Assembly (NCBI GenBank): GCA_025024175.1
Contig: QCXZ01000042.1
Coordinates: 6,775,501-6,839,500 of the forward strand
Source: Rhyzopertha dominica
Lineage: Eukaryota > Arthropoda > Insecta > Coleoptera > Bostrichidae
Direction: 5' to 3'
DNA: 64,000 bases
Below are positions 1 to 10,834 of this stretch, piece by piece. The notes beneath the pieces are model-generated. The model saw nothing but the letters and a program-made list of their open reading frames with translations. It ran no database searches and was not told the origin of the DNA. The translations under genes and the position numbers were made by a program. Positions within the stretch are counted from its first letter, which is position 1. Each line of letters starts with the position of its first letter.

Positions 1-279
1 TAGAGAACTGGTTCTTAACGTTGTATATATTTGTTCTAATTGAGCCAATGCAATGCGGTAAGTAAGTAAGGAGTAATGTTGATACGCTCCCACTACTTAA
101 CTGACACTGCTGGTTACAATGAGGAGGAGTATTATTATTACTTTTTAATTAGACAAATGCCATTCCACTGCATTTACAGTTGTTCTTTCAGCAAATTCCG
201 TACGTTTGGTTAAGATTACATTATAATTGCTGACGATCCATTCATGGATGGATTAGACACCTAAGCTCCCCACACACAG

Positions 280-590
280 ATGCAAAAGACACATTGCCGC
301 CCCCCTAGTGACTCCCATCGAACTCCAAACGTGCAACACGTGATTTTTTCACGTTTCAGCGCGAGGTCAAACGACTCCCATACATCAGAGGAAGGCTCGT
401 CGTTTATGGCAATTCAGGAATCCTCGGGCGACCCCAGTCTCCCGTTTCCTTATCTAAATGATTTACACGTGTGCCGGGAAACAGCTCCCGTTCCCGAGTC
501 CCGACACCCCCGTGTCCGTTTATTATTTCGTTGCTGTGGGAAAATTGCCTGCGCGCGAGGACGAAGGAATGGAGCTAATAAGACCTAACG
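280..590. promoter_or_regulatory. GC-richer block, possible conserved regulatory DNA
   Basis: This stretch is visibly richer in G+C and CpG than the AT-rich DNA on both sides. It contains two CACGTG-type E-box cores, near 338 and 466. A 102-codon open frame crosses it on the plus strand, but it has proline/arginine-rich random composition and no recognisable motif, so I do not call it a gene. An enhancer, a promoter or a non-coding exon are all possible. This is inferred from composition only. Confidence 0.25.
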
Positions 591-1515
591 AAATTTGCCT
601 AATTTAAAAGAACGGATGATTTGGTGGGTTCTGTGAGAATCAGTTCGACGGTGTATGGTTTAGCTCAATTAGTAGGTAAAAGAGTATAATGGGCATGGTG
701 ATAATTTCATTTTTGAGAGGTGTTAAGTATTAAGAACTTGCCAATAATTTCTAGGGAAGGCTAATAAGTGAAGTGAGTTACCTCGAATAGTGAAAACCAT
801 GTTGAAATTACAAAATCATTGCATGAGATTTGAATTTTGGATAAAAATGAGATAAAGCTTTTGCTATTTAATTTGCCTTTTTATCAGGAAGACAGTTTCA
901 GAAATAACGAAAACGTCGACTAGTATCAATAGACTAAAAGTTATCATACGTACATTCCAGAGAAACTGAAAGAATTCAGAATCTAGATATATATATTTTG
1001 GTTAAAAGGCACAATTGTTACTTTTTTAAAGATAATCTTAATGCAGATTGGTATTTAGAATGTCTCCAAGATGATTTGTTACATGCACTGCACTAAGTTA
1101 TTTCGGAATAAGCTGGTCTATAGTATTCTACTTGTAGATCCAACAAGATAATGCATCTGCACATTTTGGTGTAGACGTACGTCGTTTGCCAATATATGGC
1201 AACAGATAATAAGGTCGTAAACTCTGTAAAGAACGATTTTTATAATGAATTTTATTTAATTTTGTATTTATACTATTTCGCTTTTCATTGTTGTTCTTAA
1301 TTCGCTTTAGTCCGTCTACTAGTGATAATAAAACATTTTTTTAATCCTTTCGTCCAATTTATTCTTGGCAAAGTTAAATGAGGGCAGTTCAACCGTCAAC
1401 TGGTCTTCTACTTAATAGTACTACTACTATTTGTTTATATAATGGAGCACAATTAGGATTAGGAGACATTTTGACCAGACTGTAACAACAGCTTTATATA
1501 TAATCAGTTTCCTTT
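591..1515. other. AT-rich DNA without recognisable features
   Basis: No open frame of note, no terminal repeats and no RNA-like fold was seen. The flank before base 280 is equally featureless. Confidence 0.5.
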
Positions 1516-1517
1516 TT

Positions 1518-2611
1518 TTACCCGTAGGGTGTAAAGGTATGTAGTGTCCCTCACTCGTTTACTGTCTTTTGTACTATTTTCTTCCCCTTAGTCCTGTCCT
1601 TTGCTATTCTTCTATCTTCGTCCCAGGTGAGGTTTCTCTTCCTCAAGGCACACTGTCATGTTCCATGTCTTCTGCGGTCTAGCTCTTCTTTTCTTTCCTT
1701 GTACTTTTGCCTCTCATACTAGTTTTGCTGGTCTTTCCTCGTTCATTCTCACCAAGTGCCCGAACCACTTTAATTTATTTTCTTCCATAGTTTGTTTAAT
1801 CGACTCCATTTCCAGTTCTTCTCTGATCCTGTCGTTTCTTATTCTGTCCATTCTAGTCACCCCTTTAACACGTCTCAAGTATTTCATCTCTGCTGCCTGC
1901 AGACTACTTAAGAGTCTATCACTTAACACCCAACTTTCACTACCATATATTGGTCTATAAATGGTCTTGTATACCGTCATTTTTGTCTTCTCACTTATTT
2001 CCTTTTTATTTATTAACTCCCTGTTTAGTGAGTGGTACACCTTTATTGCACTAGTGATTCTTTCATTTATTTCTTCATCCATACTTGCTTTGTATTGTAA
2101 TTCCTAGGTACTTAAAAACTTTTAACCTGTTCTATTTGTTTCCCATTTATTGTTATGTCTATATTTTTGTCCTCCTTTTGTTGTAACTTTTCTTAATTTT
2201 CTGCACACATCATCAGGTCATCTGCAAATGCGCATACTGCTAGCTTTATCACCTTTAATTTTCTATACCTTAATTTGACTTCGTTAGCCTTGTTGTGTAG
2301 TTCCCACAATATATCGCCCATTACCATGATAAACAGTGTTGGGCTTAACAGCCCCCCTTGCCTTAATCCATTCACTACTTGAAAATCTTGTGATTCCATG
2401 TTGCTTGTTCTGACATAATTTTTGTCACAGTATAAACTCTCTATGCTTTTTCTGAGCTTGTTATTTATACCTCTTTTCTTCATACTTTCCCAGACCACTT
2501 TTCTAGGGATGTTATCAAATGCTTTCTCTAAGTCCAGGAATGCTAAACAGATTCCTTTTTCTTTGCCTATCTTTTCTGCCAGTTGTTTAATCGTAAATAT
2601 ATGGTCCATAT
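1518..2611 (-). mobile_element. 5'-truncated RTE-like LINE (reverse transcriptase remnant)
   Basis: Read on the minus strand this is the C-terminal half of a non-LTR retrotransposon polyprotein. The frame 2609-2193 carries reverse transcriptase motif A (LDLEKAFDNIPR), motif B (NGLRQGGLLSP) and motif C as FADD. After a frame change, 2082-1714 gives the typical C-terminal region with YGSESW, LQAAEMKYLRRVKG and LKWFGHLVRM. Decayed, stop-containing sequence continues to about 1518 and resembles the usual basic tail of these proteins. The 5' part, with the endonuclease and the fingers, is missing; similarity stops abruptly near 2611, as expected for incomplete reverse transcription. Frameshifts and stops make it inactive. 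Assignment to an RTE-type clade rests on motif style and is less certain than the LINE call. Confidence 0.85.
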
Positions 2612-3540
2612 GATATAAACTTTAAAACTGCAATTACTGCTTCTATAATTTTTGACGCTACATTGATATTAGATGACCAAGAAGTAAGATTTCAAACACT
2701 TAAACTTCGATGAACTAAAACCTAAACCGTTATTATAGTGGGAAAGAGTTTTGTTTCCGATAAGACATTTACTATTAATGGCGATTTAGATGTAAATAAG
2801 TTGTAAAAACGTCATCTGTCGATAAGCCAGCTTTCTTCCACAGTTCTCTGAAATGTATACAGCCTTGTATAAAATAGGTCAACTCGTAAAAGCTAAATTT
2901 GCGGCAAATCTTATCGAACCGCATTTCAGCACTTAGATATAATCAAAATTTCACCAATTTTATTGCTAATTTGGCATAATGAGTAGGTCATCCATAAAAA
3001 TTATCATTTTAACATATAGGGGAACATTAAGAACACTGACTAATAATAATAGAACAAAAATATTCATAAAGCCCTTATGTGTCTACTTTTCATTGGGCCC
3101 CATCTATCATCGTCAAGTCAAGAATAATGATCAGAAAATATGAAAAGCTGACCAATATATAAATGTGTTATTGGAATTCCATAATATTTAGTTTATTTAC
3201 GTTTTTGACGTCGCTGATTATGATACTGAAACCAGATTTCAAAACTGAAAATGGCAGAGATCCAATATGGCGGATGAAGTCATACTATATTATTGGAATT
3301 CGATACTTGCGAGTTTTTAGGTTGATGGTTACAATCAGCGACGGGCAGGGTGAACGATTCCATTAACATATAAAGCAATAGCTAGAAAATATCTATATGA
3401 AACTCCTCTTTTGCTTGATTCTCATCTGGGTTTGAAGTTGACGGGATAGGTGGACATGGACAAGAATGCTGAAAATATTTATTTTTTAATATAATTTAAA
3501 AACGGGAAACTGCCTCTGTTTCTAAAGCTTTCCCCTATTG
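2612..3540. other. AT-rich DNA, nothing recognised
   Basis: Only short chance frames occur, for example a 67-codon frame at 3163-3366 without motifs. No repeat termini were seen. Confidence 0.5.
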
Positions 3541-3900
3541 TGTATACAAAAATATATCTATCTTATGCCGTGGGTCTAAAATTAACAACACAATACATCC
3601 AATTTGTCTTTTTATAGTATTTTATAATTTTGCCTCTTGCCGCCTGAATTCTATTTATTAATTTTTCATCGATCTCATCTCTTTCGGGCTTCTTGTCATG
3701 ATCATGTGCCCAAATCTTTAATTTGTCCAAAATCAGATTTATAGCAATAATTACCATCGGAAAGGTGCAATAGGTTTCATCTTCTAAAGTAGTAGAAATG
3801 TACAACTCAGGGTCTTTACGTGGGCTGCCATCAAGCATCAAGCTATTCGAAAATGCTTGGTATAAAGTCAAACAGCGTAGTGGCAAAATCAATTTAAGTC
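3520..3900 (-). pseudogene. hAT-family transposase fragment
   Basis: The minus-strand frame 3892-3563 contains LEDETYCTFPMVIIAINLIL followed by a segment ending AARGKIIKYYKKTNW. This matches the region of hAT transposases that precedes the conserved LDPRHK block. The frame then runs into NFRPTA and stops. One base over, the same DNA reads LILDPRHKIDIFLYT, which is the expected hAT continuation, so a single frameshift near 3585 explains the break. The catalytic N-terminal part, the C-terminal dimerisation domain and the terminal inverted repeats are not recognisable. In the cell an intact protein would cut and paste its element with 8-bp target duplications; this copy is a relic. Confidence 0.7.
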
Positions 3901-5600
3901 AAGTATATTTTTTCAAGTCAAGTATTTCAGAGAAATATGAAGCTGCTTGACTTGATGAATCTCGTTTCCTTAAGGTCTACAATCCTCTTGACATTCATGT
4001 CATAAATATCTGCTGTAGTAACACTTGCTTACACTATAAATCAGTTTGCTGCAGCAAAAATTTTCAACCGCTGGAATGTGCAGTACAGTATTAAATATAC
4101 GATACCACAATAGCTGGTGTGTTTCGCACCTCTACTTTACATTGGTATACACTTATTAAAGAAAAGCATTTTAGACACACCTTACTCTAATACAGTTAAC
4201 CCGCTTCTCATGCGTCGAGATTCCAGCATGTTTAAGTAACCATCATTAACTTCAGCACTTGACCTTTGCACACATCACCTCAGACTTCACAGCCTCACAT
4301 TAAGAGGGATTGGCTGGGAGGATTCACACATAAAAAGGGTTAACCATGCGGAGCAATACGTCAGAAAGTTTATCGTGTTATTCCATCAAAACCACACGAT
4401 AAATACTTCAAGCTAACCTCGTATTAGATCGTAATATCTTTGATTCTGACGTATGTTTCTTTTTGCTTTGTGAAAAAGATCTGTTCCCATACTTGAACTT
4501 AACCCTGAAGATCATGCTCGATATTTTAACGCTTATTATTAATTCTAAAAGCCATATTTGAAGCTTACGTAGTGAAATGTTTATTGAGTCAATAGTAGTT
4601 GATTAATTCTTGTAAAGGTAACCGTGTTTTTACGGTGACATTAATTATTTCATATCAACCGCTGGGACTGAAAACCGGATTGATTAAAAAAAAGGAAAAT
4701 CCTGCCAGTAGTTACACGCGTTGCCCATACGTACTGTGAAGGTTCAGGTATTTAGTGTTGTAGTATGGTACCTTGCCATTTAATTCTTTCATTTTTTTCA
4801 CTTACAAATTTTAGTATTTTATCTTGTGCAATTTAGGTAACTAGGCATACACGAATTGCATTTTGAATAATATTAGGCGAGTCATATTTTTATTGGTACG
4901 AGTATATAAAAAAACGTACCTACCCAAATCTGTTTTTATGAAAAGAACACTTCTCATTTAGTATCCATAATTATACCTTTATTCTACAAAATTTGACCAA
5001 TACATTATTTTTCCCATTTGAATGATTAATCGGACCACTACCATATACCGCCCGACTGACTAGGTTGGAGGGATGTCTTCAGTTTGTTTCTTTTAAATAA
5101 AAATATAATCTCTAATTATGTAATTTACANAAAAATTCCAAGATTTTTTATGTAATATTCGACGGCTATTAAATCTCGGGTACCTATTCTAAAAAAACTG
5201 CCAATATCATAATTTCAAGAAATAATACATTGGTTTCATACATTTTACACCGAAAGAAATGTTTTAATTTTTGCAACAAAAAAAAATTTGATGTGTGAAA
5301 ATTTGCAACCGTGGTTATTTTTTTTTTGTAAATTCATCAAATTTTNTCTTGTTCATATGTNCAAATAACTAAAATATGCCTGCAACTGTAGGTAATATTA
5401 TTTGGCACTTTGTAATTTTGTTGTACGTGAAAATGTATTTGCTTCTAAAGCTGACTATTTGTTAACATGGGTTGATACAGCAAAAAAGGGTTTGCTAATT
5501 CAACAAAGATTTTAGTAAACTGTGTCACGTGACGCGTAACGCTAATAATAAATAATAATAAATGCTAATGATGATTATATAGTGATAGTGTACCAAGTGA
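3901..5600. other. AT-rich DNA, nothing recognised
   Basis: Contains poly-A/poly-T runs and three isolated N bases (5130, 5346, 5361). No coding signal was found on either strand. Confidence 0.45.
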
Positions 5601-5638
5601 TAGAGCGTGTTAAGCTGTATTACAATAGTCTCGAATAG

Positions 5639-6194
5639 GATTTAGAAGATCTACCTAGTGAATGGGGCTTTCAAGAATATGTTGAAGTTGAAGAGAACAT
5701 TGCTACAAATGACGTTTCCAGAACGGGAATTAAAGAAAATTGTGTATTTAATGGCATTACTTATTTCCACATTGTTCGGAATTACTGTGCTGATGTGATG
5801 CATGAGATGTTCGAAGGAGTTTGCCAATAAAACATGCTTCATATTTTAAAATCCTTATTTTTGATGCCCGTTCAATAACTCTGGAAAAACAGTATTTTTG
5901 CGAATAAATTATAGCTTTACTTGGTTCAGCAAATCAATTATTATTTAGGAGCAGAAAACAAGGACCATTGCCCGAATCAACAAAGACATTATTTTATTTT
6001 TGTTTAGGGGAAAAATTAAATTTGCAGAAGCAGCAAATTTGTTTCAAAGCAAGAAAAATGCCGCGTGGACAAATATTTTGCCTAACGCCATTTTTACCTA
6101 TAAAATTTTAATACATTTCTTTCAGTATATCAATATGAGCCATGATCCAACAAAACACTTTAAATTTTTACATTACATCATAATTAGACTATAA
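5639..6194 (+). pseudogene. tnp2-type (CACTA-like) transposase remnant
   Basis: The plus-strand frame 5639-5830 encodes 63 residues ending with YFHIVRNYCADVMHEMFEG then VCQ and a stop. Animal tnp2-like transposon proteins carry a segment of the form YFHV-x-DN-x-x-DxMHDLLEGV, preceded as here by a short acidic linker and a G(I/V)KE-C sequence. After the stop the similarity continues weakly in other frames: INYYLGAENK at about 5936, then a lysine-rich stretch to about 6190, which fits the downstream part of these proteins. The rest of the protein and its termini are not seen. The protein family is inferred from memory of the motif, so moderate confidence applies. Confidence 0.5.
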
Positions 6195-6495
6195 ATTTAT
6201 GACAGAAGACAAAAAATGACGTGTATTTTGTAATTATTTATTTAGTTATTGTTAATTGTATTTCTTAATATCATGATTGGTTATATTGATATAATTCGAA
6301 CGTAACAAGAAGTATGCGATCTATTCACAAATATTCTAATCAGCCACCAAGCAAGATTGAGGAAAAGAGTGGTTGGCTCTTAATAGTTCCTGAAAAAAAA
6401 ACTAAGTTCTATCTATCATCAGAATTAAATAATGGAAGGGCAGAAAAATGATTGACGTTAAAATTTCCGTGCATTTTTTCCTACTTGCTCTCGAT
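6195..6495. other. AT-rich DNA, nothing recognised
   Basis: Short spacer between two transposon relics, with no motif of its own. Confidence 0.4.
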
Positions 6496-6499
6496 TTCG

Positions 6500-7060
6500 C
6501 TTCGAAAACCCTAACGATCGCTAGGTGTAGTGTAGACAAGGGTGTACCAGCGCTTTCTGGAGACTGGCCTGATCAACAGAAGACCCCGAAATAGAGTTAC
6601 CGTTCAACGAGTTCAGTTTTTCTTGTGTCTACAAATGGGACAGCTACTGCGGTTTTATTGCGAAAGAATTGAGAAATTCATCGTTAGAAGAAGACTTTAT
6701 ACTGCTGGATTATCTTGTTGAGTAGACGAATGGCTACAAGTCCCCGGTTGCAACGACAGCTTCGCAATGCTGGAATGACATTTGCCCGAAATCAATCAAC
6801 GAGGGTAGAGAAGACTCTGAAGTATGTACTAACGAGCACGTTCCATTTGGCGGTAGGTCATTTATAATTTGGACGCAAACAGNATGGTAATGGCTACCTG
6901 ACGTCTTACTGGTACATAATGGAGGTTCTAGAGAAACAGCATTTTTATGCAAGATAATGCGAGATGACGCAAGCTAGAATGGGGTTGTAGCCCTCGATCA
7001 CAAATCGTTATTGCAACACATTTGTAGGTTTTCCTAGACCCAATGAAGTGAGATAATAGC
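6500..7060 (+). pseudogene. Tc1-like transposase remnant
   Basis: Read in several plus-strand frames this gives the series of blocks expected of a Tc1 transposase. The N-terminal HTH end VYQRFLETGLINRRP lies near 6545. RRRLYTAGLS follows at about 6690, then LQRQLRNAGMTFARNQ near 6750. A decayed catalytic stretch comes next, and QDNAR (the second catalytic aspartate region) lies near 6951. Many stops, frameshifts and one N interrupt it. The order and spacing of blocks match a full transposase, so it is one decayed copy and not scattered pieces. Termini were not found. Confidence 0.7.
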
Positions 7061-7770
7061 AACAAAAAAATATTTCTAATGTTATATTGTCTTATTTTCG
7101 CCCTCTAAAGTTTTCCGCCAAATTCAAATATTGCTAGCAACGTTACTTGACCCGGCTAGAGTGGGGGAGTGTGGTGGGATCGCATTTCCCCACGGTAAAC
7201 CTACCGTGATTTCGTGTTTGACTCATAGAAGAGACATCTGGTCAGTGTTGCCAACTTGGCGGATAAAATTCTAGCTCAAGGGAAAAACATACGTTTTAGC
7301 AGTAAGCGAATATTTTAACGGAATAAGGAAGTCTTTAATTAATATTAACTGTTTCACTTTAGCATATAAATATGGGAAACTTAGATATGAAGTATCTACA
7401 ATCGATTTATTTATGCTAGGTGACTCGATGATTACTGTATTCCTTGCCTGTGAAATATTATATTTCCTGCTTTTTTTACCTACCAATCCAAAATTTTACC
7501 AACGTCTCACTAGTGCTTGTGTTTCACGTTGCAGCTCAGATTGTCAAATGACGCAGATATTATTATTTTAAACCAAGTAAAAAGCAACGAAACATATTTC
7601 TGGAAGGAACACGATGAGCTCGACAACAAAATTTTTAACGTTATAGCCTAATATGTAGCAAAATAATAATTATTTATGTAAAATAAATAATAAATCCCCT
7701 TGTATATCAACAGATTACCCTGTCTTAAAAATTTTAGCGGATTTAATACACCAATCTAGCGGAATTTCTA
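7061..7770. other. Spacer, nothing firmly recognised
   Basis: A 71-codon minus-strand frame at 7486-7271 has no known motif. If the THAP exon next door belongs to a gene, this stretch would be its first intron. Confidence 0.35.
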
Positions 7771-8067
7771 TCAGCCCCAGTGGCAACACTGTACAGATAG
7801 ACAGATGATCTGTTTGTTTACATTTGCGTTTGGCTTGGTTTTTCGAGGAGGATTTATATTTTTGCCTCTAGTTTCTTTAACACAACTGTTAGCTGTTAGT
7901 GCATCACACCACGATTGTCGTCTTGATTTTTCTTCGGGTACAATTAAAAATTTCTTCTCTAGAGCAACAATACTAGTATTTGTGCATGTTGGCACAAAAC
8001 ATTTCCTTTCAGCAGCCATTTCGTCCGCATTTTGAACGATATAATCGTGATCGATAAACAAAAGCAA
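7771..8067 (-). CDS. Partial THAP zinc-finger protein, likely first coding exon
   Basis: The open frame runs 98 codons from an ATG at 8067, but the start at 8019 (MAAERKCFVP) fits the family better, because THAP domains begin within a few residues of the first cysteine. Visible features are CFVPTC (first zinc cysteine pair), NTS, a hydrophobic KKFLIVP segment and the conserved tryptophan in QSWCDAL. The second half of the domain (C-x2-H and the AVPTIF-like end) is absent, and the sequence after the tryptophan becomes basic and unrelated, so translation probably leaves this exon by splicing soon after. The exact donor is unclear; the frame to 7771 is open but probably partly intronic. THAP proteins are DNA-binding factors or transposase relatives. 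A THAP-bearing P-element relic is the alternative, but the promoter-like upstream DNA favours a host gene. Confidence 0.5.
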   Translation of the reverse strand: MLLFIDHDYIVQNADEMAAERKCFVPTCTNTSIVALEKKFLIVPEEKSRRQSWCDALTANSCVKETRGKNINPPRKTKPNANVNKQIICLSVQCCHWG

Positions 8068-8240
8068 ACAACACGAGCATTACTGAGAGGTTATGAATGA
8101 CGCTCGTCGTCCGTTCGTCGGCAGTTGACAGCGAAGTACACGCATAGGCAACTGGAACGCTGAAAATTATTGTGCTCTGGCAACAACACACAGCTGCTGC
8201 CAATCACAAGCGGCAGGGTCAACCTACGTCACACATTCAA
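8045..8240 (-). promoter_or_regulatory. Promoter-like region upstream of the THAP exon
   Basis: This block is richer in CpG than its surroundings. It contains a CCAAT box (8200-8204 on the plus strand), a DRE-like TATCGAT core near 8050-8058 and CAGT initiator-like sequences on the minus strand near 8082-8086. It sits directly in front of the THAP start codon. It has no TATA box, which is usual for insect housekeeping promoters. This is inferred from position and motifs. Confidence 0.35.
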
Positions 8241-8786
8241 ATATTTAAACTTTACCATTTTTATTACGTTTATCTAAGCGCTTTGGAAAATAAATGAATA
8301 CACGGGGGTCTATTGTTTCTTATGTAGATTCATATTCTGCAATAAAAAATATTGTCTACAACCCCATTGTTAGCGAGTATCTATATGAGGTAAGATGGCA
8401 AGCCCGTAGATTAAACATGAATCCCAGCGAACAATCTGGGATCCGAATCGAAAAACACACCAGCTCCAAGAATTGATGCCCAAAAGCTGAGATGATGTCT
8501 ATTGCAGGAGCAAATAACATCGATCAGAATGTGTCCCCACCTTACTTGAAAGTACGACCACTTCAAGCAAGGGAAAAAAATACACATCATTAGTGTCAAG
8601 TTTTGTTGTGGTGTTAGTTCCATATTTGCCTTAAGAACAAAAAGTAGGATGTTAATTTGTTACTTTTTCCAAATAAATCATGCAAACAAAAATATATGTT
8701 ATTTTTGTTTAGTGTTTAATATTACCTTATACCTTCTACAGCGAGATAGTTACGGCAATGTAGGGGTTCCCTTGTATGCTGATGAA
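8241..8786. other. AT-rich DNA, nothing recognised
   Basis: Short frames on both strands lack motifs. Confidence 0.4.
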
Positions 8787-9105
8787 TCTTTTCAGAATGT
8801 TCTAGGGCTTTCTCGAAACGTCAGTTTACGATTTTTTCGAGACAGCTTCAGCAATGTGTCGCATTAGCGAATTGGTTTCGGCAAACTGCCACACATTGAT
8901 ATTCTACTCAATTTTCCAGAATATTAAATGACGTTCAAGAAACGTCAAACACACCACTTCCCCCCAGTGATTAATTTTCCGAATGTTCTACGACTTCTCC
9001 AAACGGCAATGAATCACACTAAAGGGTTCTATAGTCTTCTGTCAAATTTTCTAGAACTGTTGTAATTAAGCATTCTTTCGGTTTCTATTAAATATTCTAG
9101 AATAT
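8787..9105. repeat. Degenerate repeats carrying heat-shock-element-like cores
   Basis: Seven exact two-unit heat-shock-element cores (TTCnnGAA or GAAnnTTC) lie within about 310 bp: 8795-8802, 8810-8817, 8914-8921, 8934-8941, 8981-8988, 9049-9056 and 9095-9102. The cores fall in a diverged repeated unit (TTTTC, then GAATGTTCTA, a short spacer, then GAAACG) that recurs near 8789, 8912 and 8976, with a weaker copy near 9047. Chance would give well under one core in this length. No heat-shock gene is visible on either side. It may be regulatory DNA or simply an old tandem repeat. Confidence 0.5.
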
Positions 9106-9599
9106 GATAATATCTCCCTTGAAAATCTGGTGAGGAGAATATCCTCCCGTTAAGTCCTTCCGACTACCGAGTTTTACCACTAAAGCTTATTGGACATAAC
9201 ACCTATTTACACCGCTAGATGGCACTTTTTAAGGTAGTACGGCACAAAATGCACTCCAAAACGAGAGGAAAGAAACGTCGACGTCAAAAAAGTACATTCA
9301 TCATCTAATAGAAATTCATCGTGACACACCTTGTATATTTGCATTCTAGCTCAATATATCAACTGGTCTAATGATGGAACCTCATTAGGTATCGAAATTG
9401 ATACACAATAAAAATTTGAAATTTAAAGAATTTCAGACTCTGTTTTAATCATTAAGGTAATTATAACTACACTGCTTGTAACTAAATGTTTAATTTGCGT
9501 CGCAACCAATAACCATTAGCTCCTCATCGCACGCATTATCATTCTAAACTACTTGAAAACGGAAAAAACTTATTTATCAATGCCAGGCGGGATAATTTG
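9106..9599. other. Spacer with possible end of a non-autonomous element
   Basis: The only pointer is a CACACCTTGTATATT sequence near 9325, similar in style to the ends of many insect repeats, and a GCTAGATGGCAC motif near 9212. No paired terminus or target duplication was found. Confidence 0.25.
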
Positions 9600-9900
9600 A
9601 AATCGTTTAGGATGGCATTTAATTTTTCGCTATCAATGACGTGGATCGAATCTTCGATTGGAACTCCTGTACGTCCGATCATTTCTGCGTATCTGGCATG
9701 CGTTAAGAGCGGTTATTACGGCCTGAAGCGTGTTGCGAAAGGACTCAAAAGGACATAAATAACATGAAGAATCCAGGAGACACAGTTTTACGACCGTCTC
9801 CGTACGGCGCGCGTATTTTTGCCTCGCGCAGATGGAGACTTTAATAAGTGTATGCTTTGTATTCACACTCGGGTCTCGCGAATACATAACTTTAAATCAA
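9600..9900. promoter_or_regulatory. GC-richer block, possible conserved non-coding DNA
   Basis: CpG-containing sequence (for example TACGGCGCGCGTA near 9803) stands out against AT-rich flanks. The 84-codon minus frame here shows no motif. It is a candidate enhancer by composition only. Confidence 0.25.
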
Positions 9901-10830
9901 ACTGGGGACAATTACAAAGCGCTTAAAATACGCAAGAGAAAAGGAAGTACAGTGTTCCCTCGTTAGCAACAACAGGGAACAAGGTTTTGCAAAGAGAGTT
10001 GCTTCAAAGATGTATGTGAGAGATCAGTCTTCACTCTTCTTGTATTTAAACTGATTCTGCTAGGTGAAGAAGCTTTGTAGGACCAACTTTAAAGAAATAA
10101 CTTTTGTCGATCCTCTATGAAATCTCAGAAGATGATTACAAAAAATACATCAAAAGCAATGACTGAAAAATGAGCTGAACCCAAATAGTCCGGGAAGTAA
10201 TGCATTGTATGCAGTACGAGTATTGTAATAATGCCCCCCTCATGTGTATTGTAAGAAATATACTACCCAAAATCAGAATTACAATTTTAAATTCATGATT
10301 AGGCCGTAGTTGTGATTTTGACATAAACTCATGCAATTCTGAAACAGATACCTATACAAAAACCTAAGATATTTGAGGCAATGGTAATAGTAACCAAAGC
10401 AACTGTCTCGATAAAGAGAGACATGTACCTTTCATCAAAAGTTATATGCGAAAATTAATATTTGTAGAAAATGCTCAGTTAACGCGAGATTTTGGAGAAA
10501 AGCGGGGAAACTACACGACAGCTTATTTCTACAAAGGCATTACTAGGATTTTGTGTTAATTTATGGTTGTGCAAGAAATAAGAAGTCGAAGGTAGTATCA
10601 ACTAAGAATTGGCGTTCACTAGACTTTTAGACTTGGTCTTATTGAATACGCCACTTTTGAACAGCTCGAATTTCGTACCTTTCAGTCAAAATTATCAAGT
10701 TGCGACACGTTGTAATCCAATTATTTTATGCTCAAGTCGACATAAAAAGTTTCTTTAAGCTGCTTTTTCATAAAGCACTTACGACAGAATATTTACCCGT
10801 AAAAAAGCACAAATGATTGCCTCAAATATT
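9901..10830. other. AT-rich DNA, nothing recognised
   Basis: No open frame or repeat that I could identify. Confidence 0.4.
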
Positions 10831-10834
10831 ATAA

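Noticed and set aside
280..588. 102-codon plus-strand frame
   Set aside because: No domain, random-looking composition in a GC-richer patch; explained by lack of AT-rich stop codons.
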